Assembly: GCA_965277775.1 (NCBI GenBank)
Contig: OZ255843.1
Coordinates: 1,116,001-1,180,000, forward strand
Direction: 5' to 3'
DNA from: G965195345 sp965277775
Lineage (GTDB): Bacteria > Pseudomonadota > Gammaproteobacteria > CAKMZV01
DNA length: 64,000 nucleotides
Positions 1 to 8,451 of this stretch are shown piece by piece; positions within the stretch are counted from its first letter, which is position 1; the number at the start of each line of letters is the position of its first letter. A program made the translations under genes and the position numbers. Below the pieces are notes generated by a model. It had not been told where the DNA came from. It did not search any database and was given only the letters and a program-made list of their open reading frames with translations.

Positions 1-1
1 T

Positions 2-3000
2 GGCGTAACGGCACAAGATGTCGATCATGTTGCTATTCCTTTACCTTTTACCGTACAAACGTCCACTTCAGGTTTGGTCAGAATAACCACAGCAGCAAAT
101 ACAATCGTTTTAAATAGTATACCTGGTGCCACTGGTCAAACAACCTTAACCGTCCGTACAATTGATGGAACTGGTCGAACAGCGACACAAACAATCGTTG
201 TCAATGTGGTCATTATTCTCAGCAGCAACGCTCCTACGCTGGCAACTTCAACCGGCCTCATCTACGTACAAGAAGACTTTTCGACACCAGTGAGCATTCA
301 AGTGAACGGCAGAGATTCTGACAATCAAATAGTTACGCTTTCACTGAGTTCATCCTCGCATCTTGTGAATGCTGTGATTGCCAGTCCGTCCACCGGCAGA
401 GGTACCGTCGCGAGCACAATCACCTTAACTTCGGTTAGCGATCTCTATGGCATTGCGACATTGACCGTGATAGCGACCGATGAAGGCGGTCGATCCACTA
501 CTCAGGAGACTGTCGTCGTGGTTACGCCCGTTGTAGAGACCAACCCCATATCATTCACTGTATCAACTTCTGCAATCACCTTGTCTGCCATCGGCAATCA
601 ACTCAATCGAAACATACAAAACATTAACATCCGTAACCCAGGGGATTTAAATCTACGCACTCAATTTACTGTGACGAGCAGTGGTAGTTCCATATTTTCA
701 ACCAATCCTGCGCCGGTGGTGAGTTTCACCCCCAATGCATTAACAACTTCAATGATGTTGTCTTCACCCATGCACACGGCACAGTTGTATTTTTCAATCG
801 CCCCTAACCAAACAGGCACAGCGACCTTGACAATTCAACTCGACGATCTGGACCGCCGCGAATCGACGCAACAAACCGTGGTTGTTAGCGTTCACACAGC
901 GAATGTAGCGCCCATCTTAACGCGATCCGACCAAGGCCTTCAAAACCTTGTTGTTCATGGCGGTCGTCTTTATGCCAACTCTATGATATCGACAACATCG
1001 GTCAATCCGTACTTGACAGAAGCCAGCGCACTGGGTGGCCATTTGATCAACCTCAATACGGTTGAGGAATTAAATTTTATTCGTTCTAGTTCTCTAACCT
1101 CGCAGAATGCTTGGTTTGGTTTGATTTTACGGCAGCTAGAATTTCCAGGTCAGTTATCTTGGGAAACAAATGACAGCACCACTGGTTATGGATTTGCCCG
1201 AGTCAATGACATGCTCACGGTCTATCCTGGTCATTTTGCCCTACCTTGGGAACCTTTTGTTGGGCTGTTTGCCAATAGAGGATCAACCCAACCGTCTGTG
1301 TTTAATGCAGCAAATTATTCCAAAACACTCAATTCGTTTTTCTTATTAGGAGATCGAGGTGATACAACACCTCGAGTTGGACTTTATGAATTTCCTCAAG
1401 GCTTGCCCCACGCGACCGACATAGGATTTTCATTATTTGCTGGATCAAGTGTAACCGTACGCATTACGGGCATCGTTTTAACTGGTGAGACAATAACCAG
1501 AGCTCATTGGAGTGCATCCGTAGCAACTGGTACGGTGCGTATTAACACTGTTTCTCAAAGCTCAGGCATTCAAACGGTGGATTTGGTTTACACCGCGCCT
1601 GCAGATTTTGTAGGAAACGTGCCTATTTTCATCAATCTACAAGTGAATGGTTTGGTCACGACCTCTGCAGTTGATATTAATATTACTACACAGCCAAGTC
1701 TTTCAGTCCATGTTTCTGGCATTAAGACCCTTGATTTTAGTTGGAGTGCGATCCAAGGTGTGATAACTTTTGTGTTGGAGAACACACCCGGGGGTGCGAT
1801 GCTAAGTGCGACCTCTTATCTGTTGGAGAGCAATCCCGATGGAAATTCAGGTTTTACCAACTTGAGCTTGTTGAGCACCACTGGCATCGTTATTACACCT
1901 AATAGCACCAACATCGCTCAACAAACGGCACAGGGCGTGGTAGCCCTACATCGTTACATCCCAAATGTGACTGACCCACAGTTTGGCGTGAGAACTTGTT
2001 TTCAAGCAGCAAAGTGTGAAGCCAGCATGCGGCATAACACCGCCATTGTGACCAACTCTACGCTGAACGATATGATTGGTAGAATACAGAGGGCTAACAC
2101 TACTGGTGTCGGTACTGCAAATGATGCATTTGGTCAGTCTTTGGATCTGAGCGGTGATGGTAATAGCTTTATCGTCGGAGCAAATCTTTACGATGCCCCG
2201 AACTTAACCAATAATGGTGGTGGCGCCTATGTATTCACCCGCAACGGTAGCACATGGACTCAACAAGCATTCCTCCAAGTGCCTTCGGTTTTTCACAGCA
2301 GCAACGATAATTTTGGCGTATCTGTCAGCATAAACGCTAATGGCGATACGGTTGCCGTAGGCGCTACTGGTGATGATGGGGTAGCCTCTGTCGACAGTGT
2401 CAATGAAGGCGCAGTTTACATATTCGAGCGCAATGGTTCCGCTTGGACATATGTAACAGATTTAAGAGCAAGCAATAGGCAAGTAGGCGATGAGTTTGGC
2501 AGTTCTGTCAGTTTAAGCGATGATGGCAATACCCTTGCCGTGGGCGCTCATTTCGAGGATGACGGGGATACTGATTCAGGCGCAGTCTATATTTTTACCC
2601 GCACTGCTGGTTCGACTACTTCTACTTGGGTTCAACAAGCGTTTCTTAAACCAACACATGCGTTTAATGTTAATGCGAATTTTGGTGCTGCTGTGGCATT
2701 AAGCGGAGACGGCAACACCCTTGCCGTGGGTGCACCATTTTGGCTGAATAAAATAGGTAGGGTGGATACGTTCCGCCGCAGTGGTACCTCTTGGTCATCA
2801 TTTTTAAGTTTCCCTTCTAGAGTTGACTCAGCAGTTGACGATCATTTTGGCTCATCAGTCAGCCTAGACGCTAATGGTGATATCCTTGCTGTAGGAGCGC
2901 CAAACAAAGACGCGGCAGCTGGTGTTGCCTATGTGTACCACATTGCATTTGGGCGACATTGGGGCCTACACACAACCTTCAGAGCATCAAATGCGGAAAG

Positions 3001-3292
3001 TGGCGATCAATTTGGCACATCAGTCAGTCTAAGCGCTGATGGCAATCTACTTGCCGTAGGGGCAATTGGTGAAGATGGCTCAAGCAATGGGGTTGGAGGC
3101 GTAAAAAATAATACGCTTAATAGTTCAGGCGCCGTCTATATGTATGAATTTGGAACCGTCTGGGTTGAACGCGCCTATGTCAAAGCCAGAAATCCTGCAG
3201 CAAGTCAATTTTTTGGTCGTGCATCGAGTTTAAGCAGCGATGGTAATACTTTGCTTGTGGGTCCAAGCTCAAATGCTGTTTACTTATATTAA
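2..3292 (+). CDS. Large surface protein with cadherin-like repeats, lectin-like module and FG-GAP propeller (5' end outside window)
   Basis: The frame is open from the first complete codon of the window, so the start lies upstream and only the C-terminal ~1,095 residues are seen. Order: Ser/Thr-rich beta-sandwich repeats resembling cadherin/tandem-95 domains (to ~nt 900); a C-type-lectin-like segment at ~nt 990-1410 (GGHLINL, NAWFGL, LSWETND, GLYEFP); further repeats; a fibronectin-like module at ~nt 1690-2050; then seven FG-GAP repeats from ~nt 2110 to the end (pattern FG.SVSLS.DGN.LAVGA). Seven is the blade number of integrin-alpha-type propellers. The last two modules recur in the lipoprotein at 43030-46044, so the two are paralogues. 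Inference: an exported, surface-exposed adhesin-like protein. Anchor and secretion signal are not visible. Confidence 0.85.
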   Translation, partial: GVTAQDVDHVAIPLPFTVQTSTSGLVRITTAANTIVLNSIPGATGQTTLTVRTIDGTGRTATQTIVVNVVIILSSNAPTLATSTGLIYVQEDFSTPVSIQVNGRDSDNQIVTLSLSSSSHLVNAVIASPSTGRGTVASTITLTSVSDLYGIATLTVIATDEGGRSTTQETVVVVTPVVETNPISFTVSTSAITLSAIGNQLNRNIQNINIRNPGDLNLRTQFTVTSSGSSIFSTNPAPVVSFTPNALTTSMMLSSPMHTAQLYFSIAPNQTGTATLTIQLDDLDRRESTQQTVVVSVHTANVAPILTRSDQGLQNLVVHGGRLYANSMISTTSVNPYLTEASALGGHLINLNTVEELNFIRSSSLTSQNAWFGLILRQLEFPGQLSWETNDSTTGYGFARVNDMLTVYPGHFALPWEPFVGLFANRGSTQPSVFNAANYSKTLNSFFLLGDRGDTTPRVGLYEFPQGLPHATDIGFSLFAGSSVTVRITGIVLTGETITRAHWSASVATGTVRINTVSQSSGIQTVDLVYTAPADFVGNVPIFINLQVNGLVTTSAVDINITTQPSLSVHVSGIKTLDFSWSAIQGVITFVLENTPGGAMLSATSYLLESNPDGNSGFTNLSLLSTTGIVITPNSTNIAQQTAQGVVALHRYIPNVTDPQFGVRTCFQAAKCEASMRHNTAIVTNSTLNDMIGRIQRANTTGVGTANDAFGQSLDLSGDGNSFIVGANLYDAPNLTNNGGGAYVFTRNGSTWTQQAFLQVPSVFHSSNDNFGVSVSINANGDTVAVGATGDDGVASVDSVNEGAVYIFERNGSAWTYVTDLRASNRQVGDEFGSSVSLSDDGNTLAVGAHFEDDGDTDSGAVYIFTRTAGSTTSTWVQQAFLKPTHAFNVNANFGAAVALSGDGNTLAVGAPFWLNKIGRVDTFRRSGTSWSSFLSFPSRVDSAVDDHFGSSVSLDANGDILAVGAPNKDAAAGVAYVYHIAFGRHWGLHTTFRASNAESGDQFGTSVSLSADGNLLAVGAIGEDGSSNGVGGVKNNTLNSSGAVYMYEFGTVWVERAYVKARNPAASQFFGRASSLSSDGNTLLVGPSSNAVYLY

Positions 3293-3497
3293 TTTTCCCT
3301 TCCGCTCAATCGGATTCAATGGTGATCAAACGATCATCCAGAATTGATTGCGACGGATAAACTGTTCTGGTCCACTGCAAATGGTTTAGTGCGTTGATGC
3401 TCATCAGAATGATTTAACAAAACCGTTGTTCGGTCATATCATCCAAAGTTAAAATCTTTGTTGAGAATGGGCGTCTTAAGAACCACCATTTCATCAT

Positions 3498-4364
3498 TCA
3501 TGCTTCACCTTGAGACAATTCATGAACAAGCATGGCATGTTTGCGAATCAAACCCCACCTATACCCACCTAAGTGTCCATTTTTTTGAATGACTCTGTGG
3601 CAAGGTATAACAAAGGCCAATGGATTCGCGCCGATCGCCGTTCCAATAGCACGAGCCCCTTTGGGTCTATCGATGGCCTGCGCAAGTTGACTGTAGCTAC
3701 ATAATTGACCTTGGGGGATATTTAACAATGCACGCCAAACCATTATTTGAAAATTGGTGCCTTTAACCAATAACGACAGCGGCTGGGTTGAAGCCGATGC
3801 ATTTAAATCGAATAACCGTGCCACATAAGCGGCTGTTGTTCGTTGATTTAACTTGATGGTAGCCGCTTGCCACTGATACTGTAAATTTTCTATGTATGAA
3901 TTGGTGGCGGCTATGTCATCTAAAAAAGTCAACTGACAAATGCCTCTCTCAGTGACTGCAATGAATACCGTACCGAAAGGACTGGTGTGCACGCCGTATT
4001 CAATGTTTAAGCGCCACCCTTGTTCCTTAAATTCTTTCGGCGTCACTGCGTTGAGTTGAACAAAATGGTCGTATAGCCGAGAAGCACTGGACAAACCAAG
4101 CTGATACGAAGCCTCCATAACAGGACAATGAACGTCGGTGAGTAGGGTTTTTGCTTGCTCTAAGGTCAAAATTTGCAAGAACTTTTTAGGTGTAACACCC
4201 GACCAGCGCCTAAACAGGCGTTGAAAATGAAACGGACTTAAATGAACACTGTTAGCAATGTCTGCCAATGAGGGTTGCTGATGGATATGCGCTCGAATAT
4301 AACCAATGGCAGAAGCGATTCGATCGTATGCCTCTGGGTGCTTTAACTTTTCATCTTTAAACAT
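3498..4364 (-). CDS. AraC-type HTH / methylated-DNA-protein-cysteine methyltransferase (Ada-like)
   Basis: A 288-residue two-domain protein. Residues ~12-110 form an AraC/XylS helix-turn-helix domain (LADIANSVHLSPFHFQRLF). Residues ~125-285 form an O6-alkylguanine-DNA methyltransferase with the active-site motif PCHRV, acceptor Cys about position 255. By family, it transfers alkyl groups from O6-alkylguanine or O4-alkylthymine to this Cys and may regulate transcription. It lacks the N-terminal zinc Ada domain that senses phosphotriester methylation in E. coli Ada, so it matches the shorter HTH-MGMT form. It is the last gene of a minus-strand run behind three exporter genes, with a gap of 50 nt, so co-transcription is likely but not certain. 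Confidence 0.9.
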   Translation of the reverse strand: MFKDEKLKHPEAYDRIASAIGYIRAHIHQQPSLADIANSVHLSPFHFQRLFRRWSGVTPKKFLQILTLEQAKTLLTDVHCPVMEASYQLGLSSASRLYDHFVQLNAVTPKEFKEQGWRLNIEYGVHTSPFGTVFIAVTERGICQLTFLDDIAATNSYIENLQYQWQAATIKLNQRTTAAYVARLFDLNASASTQPLSLLVKGTNFQIMVWRALLNIPQGQLCSYSQLAQAIDRPKGARAIGTAIGANPLAFVIPCHRVIQKNGHLGGYRWGLIRKHAMLVHELSQGEA

Positions 4365-4414
4365 GCCGTTATTTTACGTCTTGCTTCAGACGCTTAACCA
4401 CCCGAATCTTGCGC

Positions 4415-5323
4415 TTATTCAATATTTTTTCGTTGCGCTCTTATCACCATAAAAACGCCCAATAACGATAATACCAGCCCCCATAAAGCACTGAGTTCTA
4501 ATCGCTCATCAAAGATCATATAGCCCTCTATGGCAACCAATGCTGGTGTGAGGTAAAACAGTGACGTCACAGAAGCTGTCGCGCTATGTTTGAGTAACAG
4601 CAGAAACAGTAAAACAGCGCCAATTGACAGCACAAATACTAACCAAACCATGGCAAAAACAACTTGTCCATTCCATTCTATGTGCCCGTCCTCAATAGCA
4701 TATGCCACAACAAACATGCACACGCTGGCAGAAAAATATTGAATGACCGTGGCCGGAATGAGCGCCATGTTTTTGCCATAGTGTTTTTGATAAACAGTGC
4801 CGATGGTGATGCCGAGTAAACTCAAAAAGACCAGACCAACCAGCCCCAAATCAAGCGTGGCCGTATGAGTGCTATCCCACAGCGACTGCCACGCTGGATA
4901 AAGCACAACGACAATACCTAAAAAACCAATGGTTAAACCGAACCATTGGTTTTTGGTTAATGATTCTCGCAAAAATATGACAGCAAAAATAGCCGTTAAT
5001 AGGGGTTGTAGCCCGACAATGAGCGCTGTCAGCGCAATGGGAAAGCCTTGTCTAACCACATAGAATACACAACCAAGATAGACGCCATGAATCAGCAATC
5101 CAATCATGCTGGCGTGTGCCAAACCACTCGCTTGCTTTGGAAAAGGTTGCTTTAGCAACAGAGCCAGAGGCATTAAAATGAGCGCGACAATAAAAAGCCG
5201 AATCGATAGAAATGTCAAAGGATCCGCATAGGGCGCAGATAACCGTGCGCCAATAAAACCTGTGCTCCATAAAATCACGAATACCGCGGGCGCACATCGA
5301 AGTAAGAAGGATTGATTTAGCAC
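4415..5323 (-). CDS. EamA/DMT-family transporter
   Basis: A 302-residue, very hydrophobic protein with about ten predicted membrane segments in two similar halves, the usual layout of EamA (drug/metabolite transporter) proteins. The start region (VILWSTGFIGARLSAPYADP) matches the conserved first helix of this family. It ends in a basic tail (RAQRKNIE). Family members export amino acids or other small metabolites across the inner membrane; the substrate cannot be read from sequence. It follows the LysE-like gene with a 5-nt gap and is followed by the Ada-like gene, so it is part of an exporter operon with 5329-5916 and 5918-6790. Confidence 0.88.
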   Translation of the reverse strand: MLNQSFLLRCAPAVFVILWSTGFIGARLSAPYADPLTFLSIRLFIVALILMPLALLLKQPFPKQASGLAHASMIGLLIHGVYLGCVFYVVRQGFPIALTALIVGLQPLLTAIFAVIFLRESLTKNQWFGLTIGFLGIVVVLYPAWQSLWDSTHTATLDLGLVGLVFLSLLGITIGTVYQKHYGKNMALIPATVIQYFSASVCMFVVAYAIEDGHIEWNGQVVFAMVWLVFVLSIGAVLLFLLLLKHSATASVTSLFYLTPALVAIEGYMIFDERLELSALWGLVLSLLGVFMVIRAQRKNIE

Positions 5324-5328
5324 GTTTG

Positions 5329-5916
5329 TTATAACAACTGAACGCCCTGATAAAGAAGATAAGAGGCAAAAAGCGCCAATAACCCAGCATTAAAATAACT
5401 CAACTTATCCTTGGCTATTTTGGCGCCTTGACGACCGATCATCCCCCACATATAAATGCCGAGCAAAAACAAAGGAATGCCCACCACATAAAACAAGACA
5501 ATGTTTAGCCATAATTGATCGGTGAAGTTTGCGGCTAAAAACCCAGGCGGAATGCTGATCCAAACCTTGGGGTTGGTCCATGAAAGCAAGGACATGGCTT
5601 TCCAATTAAAATCCAATTTCTTATGACTGCCTTGCCGAGTGCGTACAATCTTCCAAGCCAAGTAGAGAATGACAAAAGCCCCAATGAAATAGAGCGCTTT
5701 AACAATGTTGGGGTCAAATCCCCCAATCACACCCACCACCAAACCAATGACCACAATGATCGGCAGCCAGCCAAAAATCAGATACAAACAGTAGTTTTTA
5801 TAGAGAGTTTTAAAATCGGTATGATTGGCAACCTCCATGACAGTTGTCCAAAAAGCCCCTGCACTGAAGACAAATGCTGACCAAAATAAAAACGTTGCAA
5901 TAATCGATTCGGTCAT
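5329..5916 (-). CDS. LysE-type translocator family protein
   Basis: A 195-residue membrane protein with about six hydrophobic segments. Length, topology and the central WTNPKVWISIPPGF segment (compare NPKA in RhtB/LysE exporters) fit the LysE/RhtB amino-acid export superfamily. The match is weaker than for the flanking EamA genes, and it may be a divergent LysE relative of unknown substrate. It sits 1 nt after the stop of the upstream EamA gene and 5 nt before the downstream one, so the three are surely co-transcribed. Three exporters of two families in one operon suggest a shared export or detoxification role (inference). Confidence 0.75.
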   Translation of the reverse strand: MTESIIATFLFWSAFVFSAGAFWTTVMEVANHTDFKTLYKNYCLYLIFGWLPIIVVIGLVVGVIGGFDPNIVKALYFIGAFVILYLAWKIVRTRQGSHKKLDFNWKAMSLLSWTNPKVWISIPPGFLAANFTDQLWLNIVLFYVVGIPLFLLGIYMWGMIGRQGAKIAKDKLSYFNAGLLALFASYLLYQGVQLL

Positions 5917-5917
5917 T

Positions 5918-6790
5918 TTAGCTGGCTCTCTGATTTTGACGATTCAACAGGACCACGCCTGAAAGAATTAAGCCACTGGCAAAAACATCTAAAAATTTGA
6001 TGTCTTCTCCCACAAAAAGCCCACCAATGATTAGGGCGACCACTGGTGGCGTATAAGTAGAAGATGAAGCAATGACTGCACCTAATTGATCAATTAAATA
6101 ATAATAAAGTAAGTAAGCAACGCCTGTGCCCAGAATGCCCAAGCCAATAACCATCCCCCAAGCGGTGTGGGTATCGATAAAAATATTTTCAATATGATCA
6201 AAATTGGTAAATAAAGCCAAGCCAATCAGAGCAAAGGCCAGCTGATAACTGACCAATGCAATGGGTGGAATGTGGAGTGGCACGATGTACTTTTTAGCAT
6301 AGATGAATGAAGCCCCTACACTGCCCGCCCCCATAACCATGTACAGCACCCCTTCAATATTCGCTGAGTCTGTGTTGGCCTTGAATGGATTGACCAATAA
6401 AATCACCCCCACTAATCCCACAATAATGCCCGATAAACGCCAAAAATTGGGCTTTTCTTCGCGTAGAAAAATCAAAGCCATAATAAACGAAAACAAAGGG
6501 ATGGTGCCGCTAATCGCACCGGCAATACCCGAATACAGCAGGGATGAACCCTGTACAAAACCATAGTAATAGATAACCGTTGCCAGCAATGACATCACAA
6601 AAAAATGATGTGTGTGAGCCAAATGCTCAAAGCGCAGGGCTTTGCGATACAAGGCGTAAATGACAATGGGTATAAAGCCGAACAGCACTCTCAAAAAAAC
6701 GACCTGCAAAGGTGTTACCCATTCGGACGACCATTTCATATAAATGAAATTGCTGCCCCAAACCACGCTTAAAAAGATAAACGCGAGCAA
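5918..6790 (-). CDS. EamA/DMT-family transporter
   Basis: A 290-residue hydrophobic protein with about ten membrane segments and two EamA halves; WGSNFIYMKW near the N-terminus is typical of the family. It belongs to the same superfamily as 4415-5323 but is clearly divergent from it. Start choice: the frame reads open 60 nt upstream to a TAA and contains no ATG or GTG in that stretch, so TTG at 6790 is the most likely start; no strong Shine-Dalgarno is seen. It heads the exporter operon that runs down to the Ada-like gene. Substrate unknown. Confidence 0.85.
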   Translation of the reverse strand: MLAFIFLSVVWGSNFIYMKWSSEWVTPLQVVFLRVLFGFIPIVIYALYRKALRFEHLAHTHHFFVMSLLATVIYYYGFVQGSSLLYSGIAGAISGTIPLFSFIMALIFLREEKPNFWRLSGIIVGLVGVILLVNPFKANTDSANIEGVLYMVMGAGSVGASFIYAKKYIVPLHIPPIALVSYQLAFALIGLALFTNFDHIENIFIDTHTAWGMVIGLGILGTGVAYLLYYYLIDQLGAVIASSSTYTPPVVALIIGGLFVGEDIKFLDVFASGLILSGVVLLNRQNQRAS

Positions 6791-6909
6791 AGGTAGTGGT
6801 TTTAAAATGTCAACGCCTGCAGGATTGTCGGTTATGAGGCTGCGCCCTTAGCACACAGAACAAACAATCTGTGCCGCGAGCACGTCACAACGCACGATTT
6901 GTGCGCGAC

Positions 6910-7602
6910 CTATTCAATGCTGAGTAGCTCAATTTGAAACAATAAGACTTGGTTCGGTCCAATGGCGGGTGGGGCATTTTCACCATAAGCCAATTCACCT
7001 GGGATGGCTACTTCAAATTTTGATCCAACGGGCATGAGCTGTAGCACTTCTGTCCAACCTTTGATCACTCCTGTCAGCTGAAATGTTGCGGGATTTTGAC
7101 GTTTGTACGAAGAGTCGATTTCTTTACCATTGATCAATGTGCCTTCGTAATGTACTTTTACCGTGTCAGTCAATTTGGGTTTTGGCCCATCACCCATAAC
7201 AATTGCTTTATATTGCAGGCCACTTGCTGTGACTTTGACACCTTCTTTCGTTTTATTTTTGGCCAGATACGCTTCACCCTTTGCTTGATTTTCTTCGCCC
7301 TGTTCAGAGATTTGTGTGGTCTGTTTGGCTCTCAATTCTTGCGATAGCTCATTGATGACCTGTGTCAATTCTGCTTCCGTGAGTTTCTTTTTACCCCCAG
7401 TCAGGACGTCCTTAACGCCGACTAGAAATGACTCTGGCTCAATTTCAATGCCTTGACGTTTAAGGTTTTCACCAAAATTGATACCGATGGCATAGCTTTG
7501 TCTCTGTTCTTTATTGGTAAGATCAAGTTCTGCTGCGCTTGCAGATACAGCCAATGAACAAATAAAAAGCGCGCAAATTGAAATTAGAGGTCGTTTATTC
7601 AT
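6910..7602 (-). CDS. FKBP-type peptidyl-prolyl cis-trans isomerase, periplasmic (Mip/FkpA type)
   Basis: A 230-residue protein with a signal peptide ending ASA|A near residue 23. Residues ~25-130 form the charged helical dimerisation domain (QSYAIGINFGENLKRQGIE), and ~140-228 the FKBP domain (VKVHYEGTLINGKEIDSS, IPGELAYGENAPP). By family, it is a homodimeric periplasmic prolyl isomerase and chaperone of the Mip/FkpA group. Upstream, the downstream gene is separated by about 120 nt containing an imperfect GCACAGA/TCTGTGC inverted repeat near 6851-6875, so it is probably its own transcription unit. Confidence 0.93.
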   Translation of the reverse strand: MNKRPLISICALFICSLAVSASAAELDLTNKEQRQSYAIGINFGENLKRQGIEIEPESFLVGVKDVLTGGKKKLTEAELTQVINELSQELRAKQTTQISEQGEENQAKGEAYLAKNKTKEGVKVTASGLQYKAIVMGDGPKPKLTDTVKVHYEGTLINGKEIDSSYKRQNPATFQLTGVIKGWTEVLQLMPVGSKFEVAIPGELAYGENAPPAIGPNQVLLFQIELLSIE

Positions 7603-7741
7603 GAATTCTCCTGATTGTTCTGTTGAGTTTATGTAGGACTGTATTTTATGCGAGAACGGCAGCTGTGCAATAAAAATTTGAGTTTAAAGCGATAAAATAC
7701 AAATCCCTCGACTTGCATCAAATCAGTGATTTGGCCAATGA

Positions 7742-8128
7742 TTATCCGAAGATCCAACCATGAATCATTCTACCGGGCGCTAAGGTGAATAATCCAGCAA
7801 TAAGGATGCCTCCGATATAGAGTGCGGTCATGTTGATTTTGTGCGCTTGAATGTTGTTGTTTTTTACGGCAATATAAGCTTTTGGCACACTGAATAAAAC
7901 CATAAAACTAAAGCCATGAATGGGGCCAAAATGATTGAATAAAAACGGACTAATTTCTGCGGGCATGGCTAATGTAATAAAAGCCGTCACCAGCATCAAC
8001 AGCATATAGCTTATGCCGAGCGAACGATGAACGGGCGTCCCCTTTGGCCGAAGCAACAGATAGCCACCGATGAATAAGCACGGTACAATTGTGAGCAAAT
8101 GTAGATAAGTCAGTTGTTCAATCGTCAT
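7742..8128 (-). CDS. DUF2306-like four-helix membrane protein
   Basis: A 128-residue integral membrane protein with four hydrophobic segments and conserved-looking polar residues in the loops (PVHRSLG, HFGPIHGFSF, AHKINM, PGRMIHGW). The paired His residues near membrane edges and the overall plan resemble the DUF2306 family of predicted membrane proteins; function is unknown. It stands alone on the minus strand between the FKBP gene and the divergent beta-oxidation operon. Confidence 0.75.
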   Translation of the reverse strand: MTIEQLTYLHLLTIVPCLFIGGYLLLRPKGTPVHRSLGISYMLLMLVTAFITLAMPAEISPFLFNHFGPIHGFSFMVLFSVPKAYIAVKNNNIQAHKINMTALYIGGILIAGLFTLAPGRMIHGWIFG

Positions 8129-8451
8129 GACGCTTATTCTAATAGATCGCCGTATAAACTGATTTTTTTATTCAATAACAGCATTAGAAAATGAAATGTC
8201 CTTCGTTGGTTATCGGTTGAACATGACTGCTTGAATGGCAACCAATGAAACGTATTCGGTTGTATGGCGATCTGTTATTCAGTGCACCATAGTGAATGGT
8301 TTTTAATTCATTAAGATGCGCTAAGTCTAGTACAATGTGACAGATGTTCAGAGCAAAAGGGCACAAGTTGAGTTGCTTTTATGGGCATAATGTCAGTTAA
8401 TCAAATTCACGCCTATAACTTGTTAATAGTCACTCGCCATACAAATTTGAA
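8129..8451. other. Intergenic region between divergent genes
   Basis: About 320 nt separate the DUF2306-like gene (-) and the beta-oxidation operon (+), so promoters for both must lie here. I see AT-rich hexamers such as CATAAT at 8386-8391 and TATAAC at 8414-8419, but none with a well-spaced -35 box. I found no clear FadR- or PsrA-type operator by eye. No credible reading frame is present. Confidence 0.4.
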
